From positions 7,675,001 through 7,739,000 of the forward strand of contig JAITYX010000012.1 in the NCBI GenBank assembly GCA_021018815.1: a DNA stretch of 64,000 nt. Reading direction: 5' to 3'. The notes beneath the pieces are model-generated. The model had not been told where the DNA came from, searched no databases, and was given only the letters and a program-made list of their open reading frames with translations. The position numbers and the translations under genes are program-made. Below, piece by piece: positions 23,968-33,759 of the stretch (its first letter is position 1; every line of letters begins with the position of its first letter). This stretch comes from Talinum fruticosum (Eukaryota; Streptophyta; Magnoliopsida; Caryophyllales; Talinaceae).

Positions 23968-24123
23968 AGGTGTCCTCTAAACGAGGTTCTTCATGAACAT
24001 GTGGCAATAGTTGAAACAGAAAACGAAAAGCTTCAAAATCGTTTAGAGTCGGTTGAGTCAAAAATAGCGAATTTCAAGGATGCCCTTTTCCAGCAGTTCA
24101 ACATCCATAATCCATCGACTTAA
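23860..24123 (+). pseudogene. chimeric terminal exon: S-acyltransferase joined to CACTA protein tail
   Basis: An 88-codon open exon starts after TTATAG with the S-acyltransferase text GISTYDYIV and runs to MSQVSSFIGLR (about 23970). It then continues in the same frame into NEVLHEHVAIVETENEKLQ and ends with TAA at 24121-24123. The second half is a heptad-like coiled coil resembling C-terminal ends of Ptta/En/Spm-type CACTA proteins. Host-derived and transposon-derived parts are thus fused in frame. The exon itself is intact even though upstream exons are damaged. Confidence 0.7.
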
Positions 24124-25320
24124 AATGAACCTTGTTTTCGCCAAGTGAGTAGCTTGATTTAGTTTAATAGAATGCGATGAAATATCAAACATTGTTTGAT
24201 GTGAGACATGAAGGTCAATTGTGATTGAAACTTAGTGTAACTAGTTAATAGTTGACAATTGGGATATACTTTGGCTGCCTAAGATTTGTTGTCACATTTA
24301 GAGGGAAATAATTGAAACATTTGCTTTTGGGACTTCCTTTTGGGTTTGTGATTATAATTGTGATTTTGGAGTAGGAAGGTTATAAAGATACTTGAGACAA
24401 AGTCGAGCATGATTTTGACATATAGGTTTCAATCAAGTGTAAGAACACTATTAAAGACTTGATTTAGCCTCGAATATGCTTTATGGAAGAACCGTAAGTT
24501 TGGCACTAAGATCTGTTAGCTTTGCTTTGTGGTTCCTTGATTGAATAATATACTTTTTGATTGTAGGGAACAATATGTTTTTTTGAGATTGGAAAGAAAG
24601 AATGTTGATGTGTAGGAATCATGGATATATTTCCATTGCACTTGCTCTTAACTTGATTTACTTAAGAAATTTATCCCTTTTTTATAAAGTCTAACCTATT
24701 ATGCTCTCTTTTGCTCTTCCTGTCTCCTTGTCATGGTGTTGATGCCCTTGGTATAACCCTTCCATCCATGGACAAAATTTGTTTGACCATTTTCAAACAT
24801 TCATGCATCTTTGATATTTGCGATGGAGATGCAGCACAACTTCTACATCTATTGTAATGCAATGCACTCGATGATGAAGTTGTAACTCCGAACATCAAGT
24901 GGTGGTTGTTTGTTTGAGTTACATATGTTTCATAAGAAGTTGAATACTTTTGCAATTTTGTAAAAGTTCTAATAATTCTCTATTTTTTGCAGATGTGGAT
25001 TTGTTTGGAGATTTGAACTCGCTTATTCAAGTTCCAATACTTCCTTACCTTTTATGAGTAGTTGATGAAGATTTATACTTTCTGAATCATTTGGAGGACT
25101 TCATTTTTTTAGTTTTTGGTTAATGTTGCTTGTACTTGGATATCAATTACTATGAGAACTTCTAGTTTCCTCGATTGTTTTTTAGATTATGTGTTTTAGG
25201 ATGTTTTTGATATTAGGTTATGTTTTATATTGTGTATTCACGGACTAGTGGTATTCAAAGGAATTAATACATATCAATTCGAGTTTCTTTTACTATATAT
25301 TTAGGTTATCCATAATATTA
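24124..25320 (+). other. CACTA 3' non-coding interior
   Basis: AT/T-rich DNA with no domain. Small open frames such as 24731-24955 (minus) lack recognisable motifs. Confidence 0.5.
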
Positions 25321-25655
25321 TTAACGATGAAAATGTTAATCGTTAAAGAAATAACGATGAACCAATTTGGTTGTTAATGATCATGATTTTAATTTTTGTA
25401 TTTATGGTTATTTTAAATTTACGACGAAAAATTTTGTCGTTAATGATATGTAGTTCATCGTTATTCAATAATCTAATTACGACGCCATCTTGCTTCATCG
25501 TTATTTTAAGTGACGACGAAAATTTTGAAGTCATCGGTAAAAGTATTAACGAGGGAAGCACTAACGACGACTGACGACCAAAATTTTTTGGTCGTTAATC
25601 ACTTTTAACGACGACAAAATGTACTTTTAACAACCAATTTATTCGTCGTTAGAAG
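25320..25655 (+). repeat. right subterminal repeats of CACTA element
   Basis: Dense copies of TTAACGACGA, TCGTCGTTA and GGTCGTTAAT in both orientations up to the terminal repeat. The array is longer than on the left side. Confidence 0.85.
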
Positions 25656-25671
25656 CCTTTTTCTAGTAGTG
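25656..25671 (-). repeat. right terminal inverted repeat of CACTA element
   Basis: CCTTTTTCTAGTAGTG, inverse complement of the left end, followed by TAT. Confidence 0.95.
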
Positions 25672-25674
25672 TAT

Positions 25675-26040
25675 TGACCTACGCAAGGTCACAAACTAGC
25701 AAGATCTTTACAGGGAGTTCATACATCAATACTCCTACAATACTAATCTACCAATCACTCTTCAGGACTTAGAACTAATCAAGCAAGGAGACAAGGAGAG
25801 CTTCATTGACTTCCTTACTCGGTGGCGAGAGCTGCCCACATGACTTATTGGCCATGTGAGAAGGATCGGTTCGTAATCATCATCAAGAACCTAGAACCCG
25901 TCTACCATCATCACCTGAATTTCTTGCCTAACTTCAAAATACTTTGAGATACTCGGCATGCTCATAGAAGAAGAACAAGCTTCATTCGACTAGAGGTCAT
26001 CAAATGAGCCCACTACTTATCAAGGATACCAATAAAGAGC
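25675..26040 (+). pseudogene. Ty3/gypsy gag, 3' part
   Basis: Resumes the gag interrupted at 19022. Readable blocks in shifting frames: IDLRKVTN, QYSYNTNLPITLQDLE, GDKESFIDFLTRWRE and EILGMLIEEEQASF, all typical of the Tat-type Retrotrans_gag core. Single-base indels shift the frame near 25735 and 25835. No protease or RT follows. Confidence 0.82.
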
Positions 26041-26700
26041 GCATTTCCCTTTCATATTTGTTTTTGGTCCATTTCCCTTTTCCATATCCATTGTATGTCT
26101 ATTTCTTTTCCCTATTTTCCAATAAAAAAACTCAAATTATTTTCCTTTTTGAACTACGAAGGCCTCGATTTCCATTATAGCGGATATGTAGGAAGCCCAC
26201 GATATCCGACCCAAATCCTAATCTTGAACCCAATTTCTAATTCCCATTTCCAATTTCCCAAATCAAAGCCACTTTGCCCTATCTAAAGGAGAAGTTAATC
26301 GGAAAGCATGCTAGTCCGATCCAGCGACTAAACTGTTAGGTTCACGGTCCAACAAGCAGAAGCACATCGCAGTTCAAGCATCTTACCATTCTTTAGGTTC
26401 TACTTTAGATAGTGGAGGCTAAAAGTGCATCTTTATCTTTATCTTTTTGAATTTTTTTGCATCTTAATAAAAAAATGCATTTGTTTTTAGAATAGAGTCT
26501 TGCATCCATCTCCTTTGCATGAGTCAAACTCCTAAAAATACAAAAATTAAATAGCAAAGCACCCTACAAGGAATTATTCAATCAAGCAGCATCAAGCATC
26601 AAGTTAGCGTCGAGGAGGCCACCAGCACCGTCACCTTCAAAGAAAGTCTTCCATGCCATCAACTTATCAAAGCTCACCACCTCTCCAATGTTCAAGAAGA
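26041..26700 (+). other. Retand-like internal region without recognised gene
   Basis: T-rich then mixed sequence with short open frames only. It occupies the place where pol would start in an autonomous element. Confidence 0.5.
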
Positions 26701-26702
26701 GC

Positions 26703-27056
26703 TAGACATAGACGCTCAAGAAGAACATGGGGGCTCATGATCAAAAGGGTCATACAACTACAACAACTTCAAGAATACTCGGGGAAGACACCAATATTCT
26801 ACCATACAAACAAAGGAGTTATTAGCACGCAAACTAAAAGCTCAAATTTAGAATGAGGCACATAATCTTCAAGAACATGGGGACATAGATGCTCAAGAAG
26901 AACATAGGGGCTCATGATCAAAAGGGTCATACAACTACAACAACATCAAGAATACTCGGGGAAGACACCAATCTTCTACCATAAAAACAAAAGAGCTATT
27001 AGCACGCAAACTAAAAGCTCAAATTTAGAATGAGGCACATAACCTCGAGAAACATA
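26703..27056 (+). repeat. two 177-bp tandem repeats
   Basis: ACATAGACGCTCAAG at 26706 recurs as ACATAGATGCTCAAG at 26883. The following 170 bp match with few changes. Confidence 0.9.
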
Positions 27057-27184
27057 ATATTTGATGCAGATGTTCTCTAGACTTCGAGTCATCCAATGAC
27101 CAAGTCTAGACAAGAATTTCTACATAAAGATAAGCATTTGTCCCTATTCCGATGAAAATAGATAGATGTCGAGCTTCGGACCCA

Positions 27185-27570
27185 GCAGACCGAAGGTTCG
27201 AGACACAACTCAGCTTAAGCTTTAAGCCCAGCGACGAGTCAAGGTTCGGACACAACTTAGTCGAGTCTCGGGCCCAATAGCGGTCAAGGTTCGGACACAA
27301 TTTAGTCGAGTCTTAGGCCCAATAGCGGTCAAGGTTCGGACACAATTTAGTCGAGTCTCGGGCCCAATAGCGGTCAAGGTTCGGACACAATTCGGTCGAG
27401 CTTCGAGTCCAGCAGCGGTCAAGGTTTAGACACAACTCGGTCCAACTTCGGGCCTAGTAGCCGTCAAGGTTTAGACACAATTCGGTCGAGCTTCAGGCGC
27501 AACATTGGTTAAGGTTTATACACACTACGGTCGAGTCTCGAGTCCAAGCAGCGGTCAAGGTTCAAACATC
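27185..27570 (+). repeat. 45-bp minisatellite near Retand-like 3' end
   Basis: About eight copies of a 45-bp unit containing GGTCAAGGTTCGGACACAA and AGTCGAG. The central units (27240-27420) are nearly identical. The minus strand is open through the array but encodes only the repeat. Confidence 0.9.
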
Positions 27571-27846
27571 ACGCCAAGACTTTAGGACATCCATGGCCAA
27601 GTCAAGGAACCTCATTTGAAATATGATCCGGTTACAAATCATCTTCGAGTAACACTTAAAACTATTTACATTTGATTATTAGCTAACAAAACTGTTAGTA
27701 TAGAAAATTTCAGCCAAGCTTCAAATCAAGAAAGGTCAAGTTTAGGCACACCTAGCCGAAGTTCGGATCCAAGAAGCGGTCAAGTTCGGGCACCCCAGCT
27801 GAACTTTAAACTTTACTACTCAAGTCAAGTTCAAGTGGGGGCTAAC

Positions 27847-29084
27847 TGTAGACACCTAAAAAGTGTCATCCTTTTCTCTGTTTTTTATTTGTTAGCCCAA
27901 TGATAAAATCCCGATTTCCTGTTTGAGGATTTAGATCTCGGATCGTGTTCGGTTGGTGTGACGGAAGCCGATAAACAACAAAGAACCCCCAACACCACAT
28001 TAACAGCCTTTTGCCTTGGGTCAATCCAAAAATCCCCATTTCTTTCGAGACGATCCAAAACCGAGCAAAGCCTTTAGAGACAACGGAGTCCGAGTGCCAC
28101 GTACCGGAAAATTTCGGGCTCGGAATATTGCGTTTCACTTCAGTCCAACCAGACAAGGAGCTTAAGACCTCAAGACAACATTAGACGCTGCATTTCATGA
28201 TCACAAGCATCAAAGTGCCGCATTTAGGCTCCATGACAATCCACCCGAGACTAGGAGCACACATCCCGCACCAATAATGAAACCCGCCAAAAATATAAAC
28301 CAGCCAAAAATGAAAACTTTCCTTTTTCGAAAAGGTGCAATGGTCGGCGCTTGCCATCCCAAAACCTTAAGTGGAACGCTGCGTTTTGCCCCCAAGACTC
28401 CCTTGGAAGCATGCTAGGGCACAAAACCCTAGGCAGCCCTTGATGGCCTCTCGCCTGCCTTCCGGGTTGTATCTAGTCTTATCTCTTCTATCCAATTCGG
28501 TCTTCATAATATCCTACCCAATTTTTGCTGCTGCTTCGGATCGCTAGCCGAGCATAACCCTAGGTCATTCCTTGACCTAACCTCTCTCTATAAATAGAGA
28601 GCATTGGCTCTCATTCGACATATGGCTCAACCCTCAATGTTACTCTACGAAAATTTGCCTAAGAGCTATTGAATACTCCATTATGTATTCTAATCTCTTT
28701 GTCCCTCTCCAGCTTCTTCCCACACTTCTCTCCATTAAAACCACATCTAAACCCGAGAACTCCCATCAATCACACATCCGCCTACCTATCTTCACAAATA
28801 CTCAAAAAAAGCCTCTTCAATTTACCACCTTCGCATCAACGGATCTTTCGATTAAGAAATAATATCCCGGACTTCTCAAAATAATTTCTTAAATAAAATA
28901 ATTAATGAAACCTCCATTCAAACTTTTCCTAATCAGATTTAATATAACTCAAAAATCTGAATAAAAGGTTCATCCCCACATTCCAAAATAGACTTTCTAA
29001 AACCATCTTCAAAATCAATCTTTAAACATGAAACCAGACACAAGTGGGGAAACTCGACGGCCGCGGCCGGTCGTGGTTCCTATA
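27847..29084 (+). repeat. 3' LTR of Retand-like element, internally deleted (1,238 bp)
   Basis: Starts TGTAGACACCTAAAAAGTG after a polypurine tract and ends GGTTCCTATA before GAGGT. It aligns with the 5' LTR except for a missing block of about 780 bp between CTTCGCATCA (about 28840) and CGGATCTTTCG, corresponding to roughly 15657-16436. TATA box at 28589. Confidence 0.9.
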
Positions 29085-29089
29085 GAGGT

Positions 29090-29401
29090 TAATTATTGGA
29101 CCTCAATTCCTTGCCCTCTTTACTGCCCCCACCTCCTCCTCAATGCCAGCACCTTCGTTCCCTTTTTCTTTCAATTATATTTATTTTCTTTTAGTTTATG
29201 GTTTGGGTTTTAACAAATTTGGCCCAAATTTATTTTCAATAAGCTCATTTAATTAGGCCATGCTCGGTTCAAGTTTTTCGGGTTTTAAATTTTTATTCGG
29301 AAAATTATAATTCAACTAATTTTATAATTTTGAATTTTTAACTTAACTTTTAATAATTTAATTCATTACCAAGCAAGCACCTTAAATTTACTGGTATTAC
29401 A
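29090..29401 (+). repeat. right end of the interrupted solo-LTR-like element
   Basis: Continues the element that begins at 12195 after one copy of GAGGT. AT-rich, ends GGTATTACA at 29401, followed directly by minus-strand copia gag sequence. Confidence 0.7.
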
Positions 29402-30949
29402 CTCAACCTTCCTAAACTTGATAGTTTTGGAATCAGTTTTGAAAAGATTGTTATAAGAATTATCTTTCTCTTCAGACATTGTATCCAGGACATTCTTTTC
29501 TAAATGAGACACCCTAAGAGCCAAGTAATAAATCAAGGTTTTTCGACCTTGAGTGAGTTTTAAAACCAACTCTTAAGACTAATTGAGCTTTTGTTTTTGT
29601 TGCTCATTAGCCGTTCCGAGGCACTCGGACTCGGTCTCATTATCTTAAGTACTAGTCTCAAGGACTTTCATATTTTGTCTCAAGTTTTCTAATTCCTTTT
29701 TCATAGTGATGCTCTCAGCATTAAGAGATTCGAGTTGCTTTTTGAATTTAGAAGAATCGAATTGGACTTTTCTTCTAAATTAAAAATATATCTAGCAAGA
29801 TTAAGTTTGGAAAACTTGAGGAAATAGTTGATTACCTCCTGAAGATCTGTCTCCTCAAGCATCCGATTCATCATTATCCGAATCAAATCCGGATTCTACA
29901 TTTGTTAGTGCCATTAGACTTTTTGAGTCATCGAATCATCATCTTCTTTTGAATCATCATCACTCTAGGTAGCCACCATACCCTTTTCTTCTTTATGTCC
30001 TTCTTTCTCTTTGGACAGTCATTGACTATGTGCTCCTTGCTGCCATACTCAAAACATCTAGAGTTCTTAGTTAAAGACAAATTGGAAGAGGATGAGTATT
30101 TAACTTTCTTGTCTTTCTTGTAGAACTCCTGCTTTGACCTCTTTTGCCACATTTTGTATTCCATCATCTTCTTAAAACAATGGGCTATGAGTGCCATGGG
30201 ATCTTCTTTAGAATCCGAGGAACTCGGACTTTGTAGTCTGTCTTCTAAGGCCTTAAGTGCAATATTCCTTTTGGTGCCGACCTCGGCTTCCTCTTCATCT
30301 AGGTGCAACTCATGAGTGAATAGCTTGCCAATGAGCTCATCTGGTTTTAACTTAGATAGATCTTGAGCTTCCTCAATTGCTGTCATATTGGGACCTTATC
30401 TTATCTTTGGTAAACTTCTCAAAATCTTTCTAATAAGTTTTTCTTAAGAAAACTTCCTTCAAAGGAAATTAATATTGTTGACAATCTCGGTGAAGTAAAT
30501 GTACATCTAAGTGATGTTCTCATCGGGCTCCATTTTGAACATCTCATACTTGTGGAGGAAGTGACTTGTCTTTACCTACTTCACTTGACTGGTTCCTTCA
30601 TAAGTGTTAACAGTGTGTCACACACTTCTTTGGCCGTGTCACGAGCGGACACTCTCTTGTATTCTTCCGAGTTGATTGCGTTCATCAAAGTGTTCATGGC
30701 CTTAAAGTTCTTCCTATACTTCTTATTCTCTTCAGTGGTGAACTCGGACTTCACCTTGTGTACAGGTGTATTCCTTCTATCTTTGTGGGAGTCTAGTTTC
30801 CGTTTTGGATGATGTTCCGGACTTCCTCATCACAACCCTGGATGAAGCACTCCATCACCTTCATCTAGTGTGCGAAGTTTAAACCCTTGAACTTAGGTAG
30901 TTTTGTGAAAGATCTTCCTTCATCGAACTCTCCAATGTACTTGAGCCAT
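29402..30949 (-). pseudogene. minus-strand copia gag
   Basis: Start codon region at 30949 (minus). The longest frame, 29928-30386, encodes the middle of gag (SKLKPDELIGKLFTHELHL; GTKRNIALKA) and a zinc knuckle CFEYGSKEHIVNDC in which the second cysteine is tyrosine. C-terminal coiled-coil-like frames follow at 29701-29886 and 29366-29569. It is homologous to the plus-strand gag at 3367-4700 but less decayed, then jumps to 12194 across the nested insertion. Confidence 0.88.
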
Positions 30950-31008
30950 CTAATCTTTAGACCTTGGGTTTATTAGATCCTTTGAGAAGGCTAGGCTCTA
31001 ACACCAAT

Positions 31009-31044
31009 TGAAGGTTTGCTCGACACCAATTGAAGGTTTGCTCT
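31009..31044 (-). repeat. duplicated LTR/primer-site junction
   Basis: The 23-bp unit containing CACCAATTGAAGGTTTGCTC occurs twice in tandem at the LTR end and primer site of the minus-strand copia. The primer site reads TTGGTGTTAGAGC, mutated from TGGTATCAGAGC. Confidence 0.8.
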
Positions 31045-32378
31045 TGGAGAGCCTAAGTCTCCCTAGGGGGTGAATACGGTGATGGAAAATTTTTGCGGAT
31101 TAACAAAGTATTTTGCTTAGCAAAGACTTAGAAAATAATTTAAAGTCTAGATTGGACTCATAAACAGATAAGACACAAAAATTACGTGGAAACCCCCAGG
31201 GCGGAAAACCACGAACATTCCTAATCCAAGCACCAAGTCAAATCCACTATTTTGAATCCACAAAATATAAGGACTTACCCCTCACTGAATTCCTCCCTTA
31301 TACAATTCAGTTATAAGATTTTCATAGACTCGAAATTCTCTTATCTAATCTAATACTTCGTAATCGGGGTAACCTTTACAGATAGGGAATAACCGAGTTG
31401 AGTTAACCCGTCATGACTCGATCAAGGGAATTTATAGAGAATTAAAAATGTAAGAGTGATTACAAGACTTTCTCTTTACAACTCATAAAGTAAGAACTTA
31501 AGAAGTGGAGTTGTAAAAGCTAGAAGATTAAGTGAGAGTACAATATGCTCACATCCGGAAATCTTCAAGACCTATAGGAAGGCTTCTATTTATATCGGTA
31601 GGGCGGAGTAGCCATTGAGACTGGTTCTACACTTGTGAGCTTCATTAGTCGTTGTAAAGGCTAGTCCGAGTCACAAAGAAAAGGAGTCGTTGCAAAATCT
31701 GGGGTGGAAACAACCGTTAGACTCAAAGTTGAAGTTTACCGGATATGGTAACAAATAACCATGACACGGTGTCTGCGCCTTGTCCGGAAAAGGTGTTTTT
31801 CTATCTGCTGGTGTTTAATGGTAGGAAGCCGATTGCTGTTGTTTTTCAAAATAAGATTAAAATAGTTTAATCAACCTGCAAAAGAAAATCAAAGTGGTAC
31901 TCAAAGTATAAAAATACTTTGATCCAAGATTAGGCAAAGATAATAAGTAATTCATAATAATTAAGTGGTTAATTATCATCGACGTGAAAGAATGAAATTT
32001 TCTAAGTCTAATATTCAATATGTTCAAATTCCATCTTGAGTCAATCGTTTAAATGATCAACTTATTAAGATTAAATAAGTAAGATGCATAGACTTGATCA
32101 AGTAAATAATTTCATACAATAAACTCGACTTAGAAAAGAAAATGAACGCAATAATTCATTTTCGGTTAGAACAATAAGTCATTTCTCGGAATCTAAAGTG
32201 TTGGGTGAAATTATTTACTCATACCATCTTTCCGAGTTATGTCCGAGTGGGTCGGACACCCGACTAAGTGTGTTCTACTTATGATAAGGTTTCTAAGTGG
32301 GTGAGACAATGTTGAAAACTTAAAGTTAAGCTTCTTAACTACTTAGAATGACTTAAAATCAAAACCATAGAGTCTTCA
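31031..32378 (-). repeat. minus-strand copia LTR (1,348 bp, shortened)
   Basis: Reverse complement of the copia LTR family: it starts (minus) TGAAGACTC at 32378 and ends CCTTCA at 31031. About 650 bp shorter than the plus-strand copies. A TATA-like CTATTTATA lies near 31590. Internal sequence lies on both sides and no duplication flanks it. Confidence 0.88.
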
Positions 32379-33300
32379 ATGTGTGTAAAGACAGCTATGA
32401 GCAGAGCCCCGAAAGGAAGAGGGGTTGTCTTCGATCGTTAGGAACGAAGTTATCCGCTCGATAATGAAAGGGAAGAGGTCGAATCATACCCTTCAAGAAT
32501 ATCATAAAGAACTTTGAGAACCTTACTATTGGGTTCTCCTGAAAAAGAAAGAAAGAGAACACAGCTTCTCATCAAAATAAAACATAGAAGACTGGCTTTA
32601 GATTTTATATGAGTCACGTAAATGTTCTTTCTAGAATTGGAAATAATTTTGGCGTATTTATTAACGAAATTTTCAGCGATTTCATTGAATGGAATGGCAT
32701 TTGAGTCTAGAAAAAGGGTCCGAACATCAAAATGCTTGTGAAGGAGAGAGAGGTTAATTCGAATAACTTTCCCTTAAAGAAGAGAAGAGACCACATTGTC
32801 TCTTGGAACCATGTTAGAATAGATTTCGATGACGAGTTCGGGGTAGATATAATCACGAAACACAAAGACATGAAAGTACTTACGTGAAGGATAGGCTTGA
32901 TCCAAGAAAGTTTAGTAGTTGAGAAGAATTGCTCTTCGATGAAGTAGTGCAAGGCAACAATGAGTTTTTGGTCATCGAAAGCTAGTGTCTTGCCCTTAGA
33001 AGGATCCTTTTGAGGATTCTCGGATCGAATGGTTCGAGTTCTAGCCTTTTGGTGGTCGATCTTCCTTCGGCTGCACTTCCTCTCTTATGCATTTTTTAGA
33101 GAAAGAGAAAGAGATTTGATTTGAAAGAGTGAATGAGAAGAAAGTGAAAAAGTGAGAAAGAGAGTTGAGAGTTGAGAGTCCGATATGGAAAGAGTGTTTT
33201 AGTAATGAATTCCGAGTTCGAGTGAGAAGAGAGTAAGAGAGCAAGAGATAACAAAGTGAATGAATGAGGGTAAACAAGTGTTATTTATAGAACAACAGAC
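32379..33300 (-). pseudogene. envelope-like ORF of SIRE-type copia, broken
   Basis: Located on the minus strand between pol and the LTR. Readable in shifting frames over about 300 codons; open pieces are 33041-33277 and 32707-32952. Its central part resembles the conserved region of the extra ORF of SIRE-like plant copia elements (sometimes annotated as a putative plant transposon protein domain). Function is unknown and membrane fusion activity has not been shown for such ORFs. Several frameshifts. The polypurine tract is missing, so the ORF remnant abuts the LTR directly. Confidence 0.6.
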
Positions 33301-33759
33301 TCTAAAATAACAAAGGCATTTCGACTCAGCCCTCGGAGTAACGATTATCTAACCATTTAGCGTTTAAGTGTGCAACGATTACTTCTTGAAACTTCTTCTT
33401 TCTAACGGCTAGTTTCCTTACCGTTCGCGAGAAAGAGAGAGAAAAAGAGATTTTGAAAATATTTCCAAGATTCTCTATTGATTTAGAGATGATCATAGAA
33501 TTTTAATGTCTATTTTTCTCATAAACTATAACTCAATGATGTGCTTGAGGTACTCGGAATACACTCAAAATTCATAACACATAGCTCATTTTCATTATAG
33601 TTCAACTGATCCATTTGTTATTCACTCGGAACATATAATAGACAATCAAACTCATATATTCTCAAGCAATACTTCAAATAATCATGCAATCATCATGCCA
33701 AGTTCATTCCTAATAAAGCAAAACTAATCTTCACTCGGAAGTTTTGTGAAAATATCAGC
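33301..33759 (-). other. minus-strand copia post-pol region
   Basis: Homologous to the reverse complement of about 8285-8620: GA-rich tract at 33430-33450 (the CT tract of the plus copy) and the end of RNase H near 33715-33759. Interrupted at 33759 by the solo LTR. Confidence 0.75.

Larger units (their letters stand above)
19023..25671 (+). mobile_element. CACTA (En/Spm) transposon with captured host gene, TSD TAT
   Basis: Perfect 16-bp terminal inverted repeats CACTACTAGAAAAAGG (19023-19038 and 25656-25671) flanked by the 3-bp duplication TAT (19020-19022, 25672-25674). The ends carry many short direct and inverted copies of a GTCGTTAA/ACGACGAAA-type motif. No Tnp2 transposase is visible, so the element is non-autonomous. 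The interior holds exons of a DHHC S-acyltransferase and a short 3' exon resembling the C-terminus of a CACTA-encoded protein. Orientation is taken from these exons. The gypsy gag reads on correctly across the excised element. Confidence 0.95.
14668..29084 (+). mobile_element. pol-less Retand/Tat-type Ty3-gypsy element, TSD GAGGT
   Basis: Two LTRs (14668-16681 and 27847-29084) with an exact 5-bp GAGGT duplication at 14663-14667 and 29085-29089. After the left LTR lies a primer site; before the right LTR lies a polypurine tract (AAGTGGGGGCTAAC). The internal region holds tandem repeats, a gag remnant and more tandem repeats, but no protease, RT or integrase. Without the 6.65-kb CACTA it is about 7.8 kb. 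Tandem repeats plus gag without pol match non-autonomous Retand-type elements of the Tat lineage (known type). It would have depended on pol from a relative such as the one at 38.5-50 kb. Confidence 0.9.
12195..29401 (+). mobile_element. long solo-LTR-like element (Tekay-like ends), interrupted
   Basis: The left part 12195-14667 starts TGGCACCCCG...GGAGTATTACATCGCC and the right part 29090-29401 ends GGTATTACA. Together they make about 2.8 kb once the Retand insertion is removed. The starting segment is homologous to 40490-43747, whose ends are TGTAACACCCC and GGGTATTACA. Flanks read CTTAG and CTCAA, plausibly a decayed 5-bp duplication of CTTAA, and the copia sequence is continuous across the site. 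No gag-pol is seen, so it is most likely a solo LTR. Ends of this type occur in long-LTR chromoviruses, but the family is inference. A CT-rich tract fills 14080-14600. Confidence 0.72.

Noticed and set aside
27106..27422. Minus-strand open frames with repeated RTLTAIGPETRLNCV text
   Set aside because: Translations of the 45-bp minisatellite; 45 is divisible by three, so frames stay open by chance.
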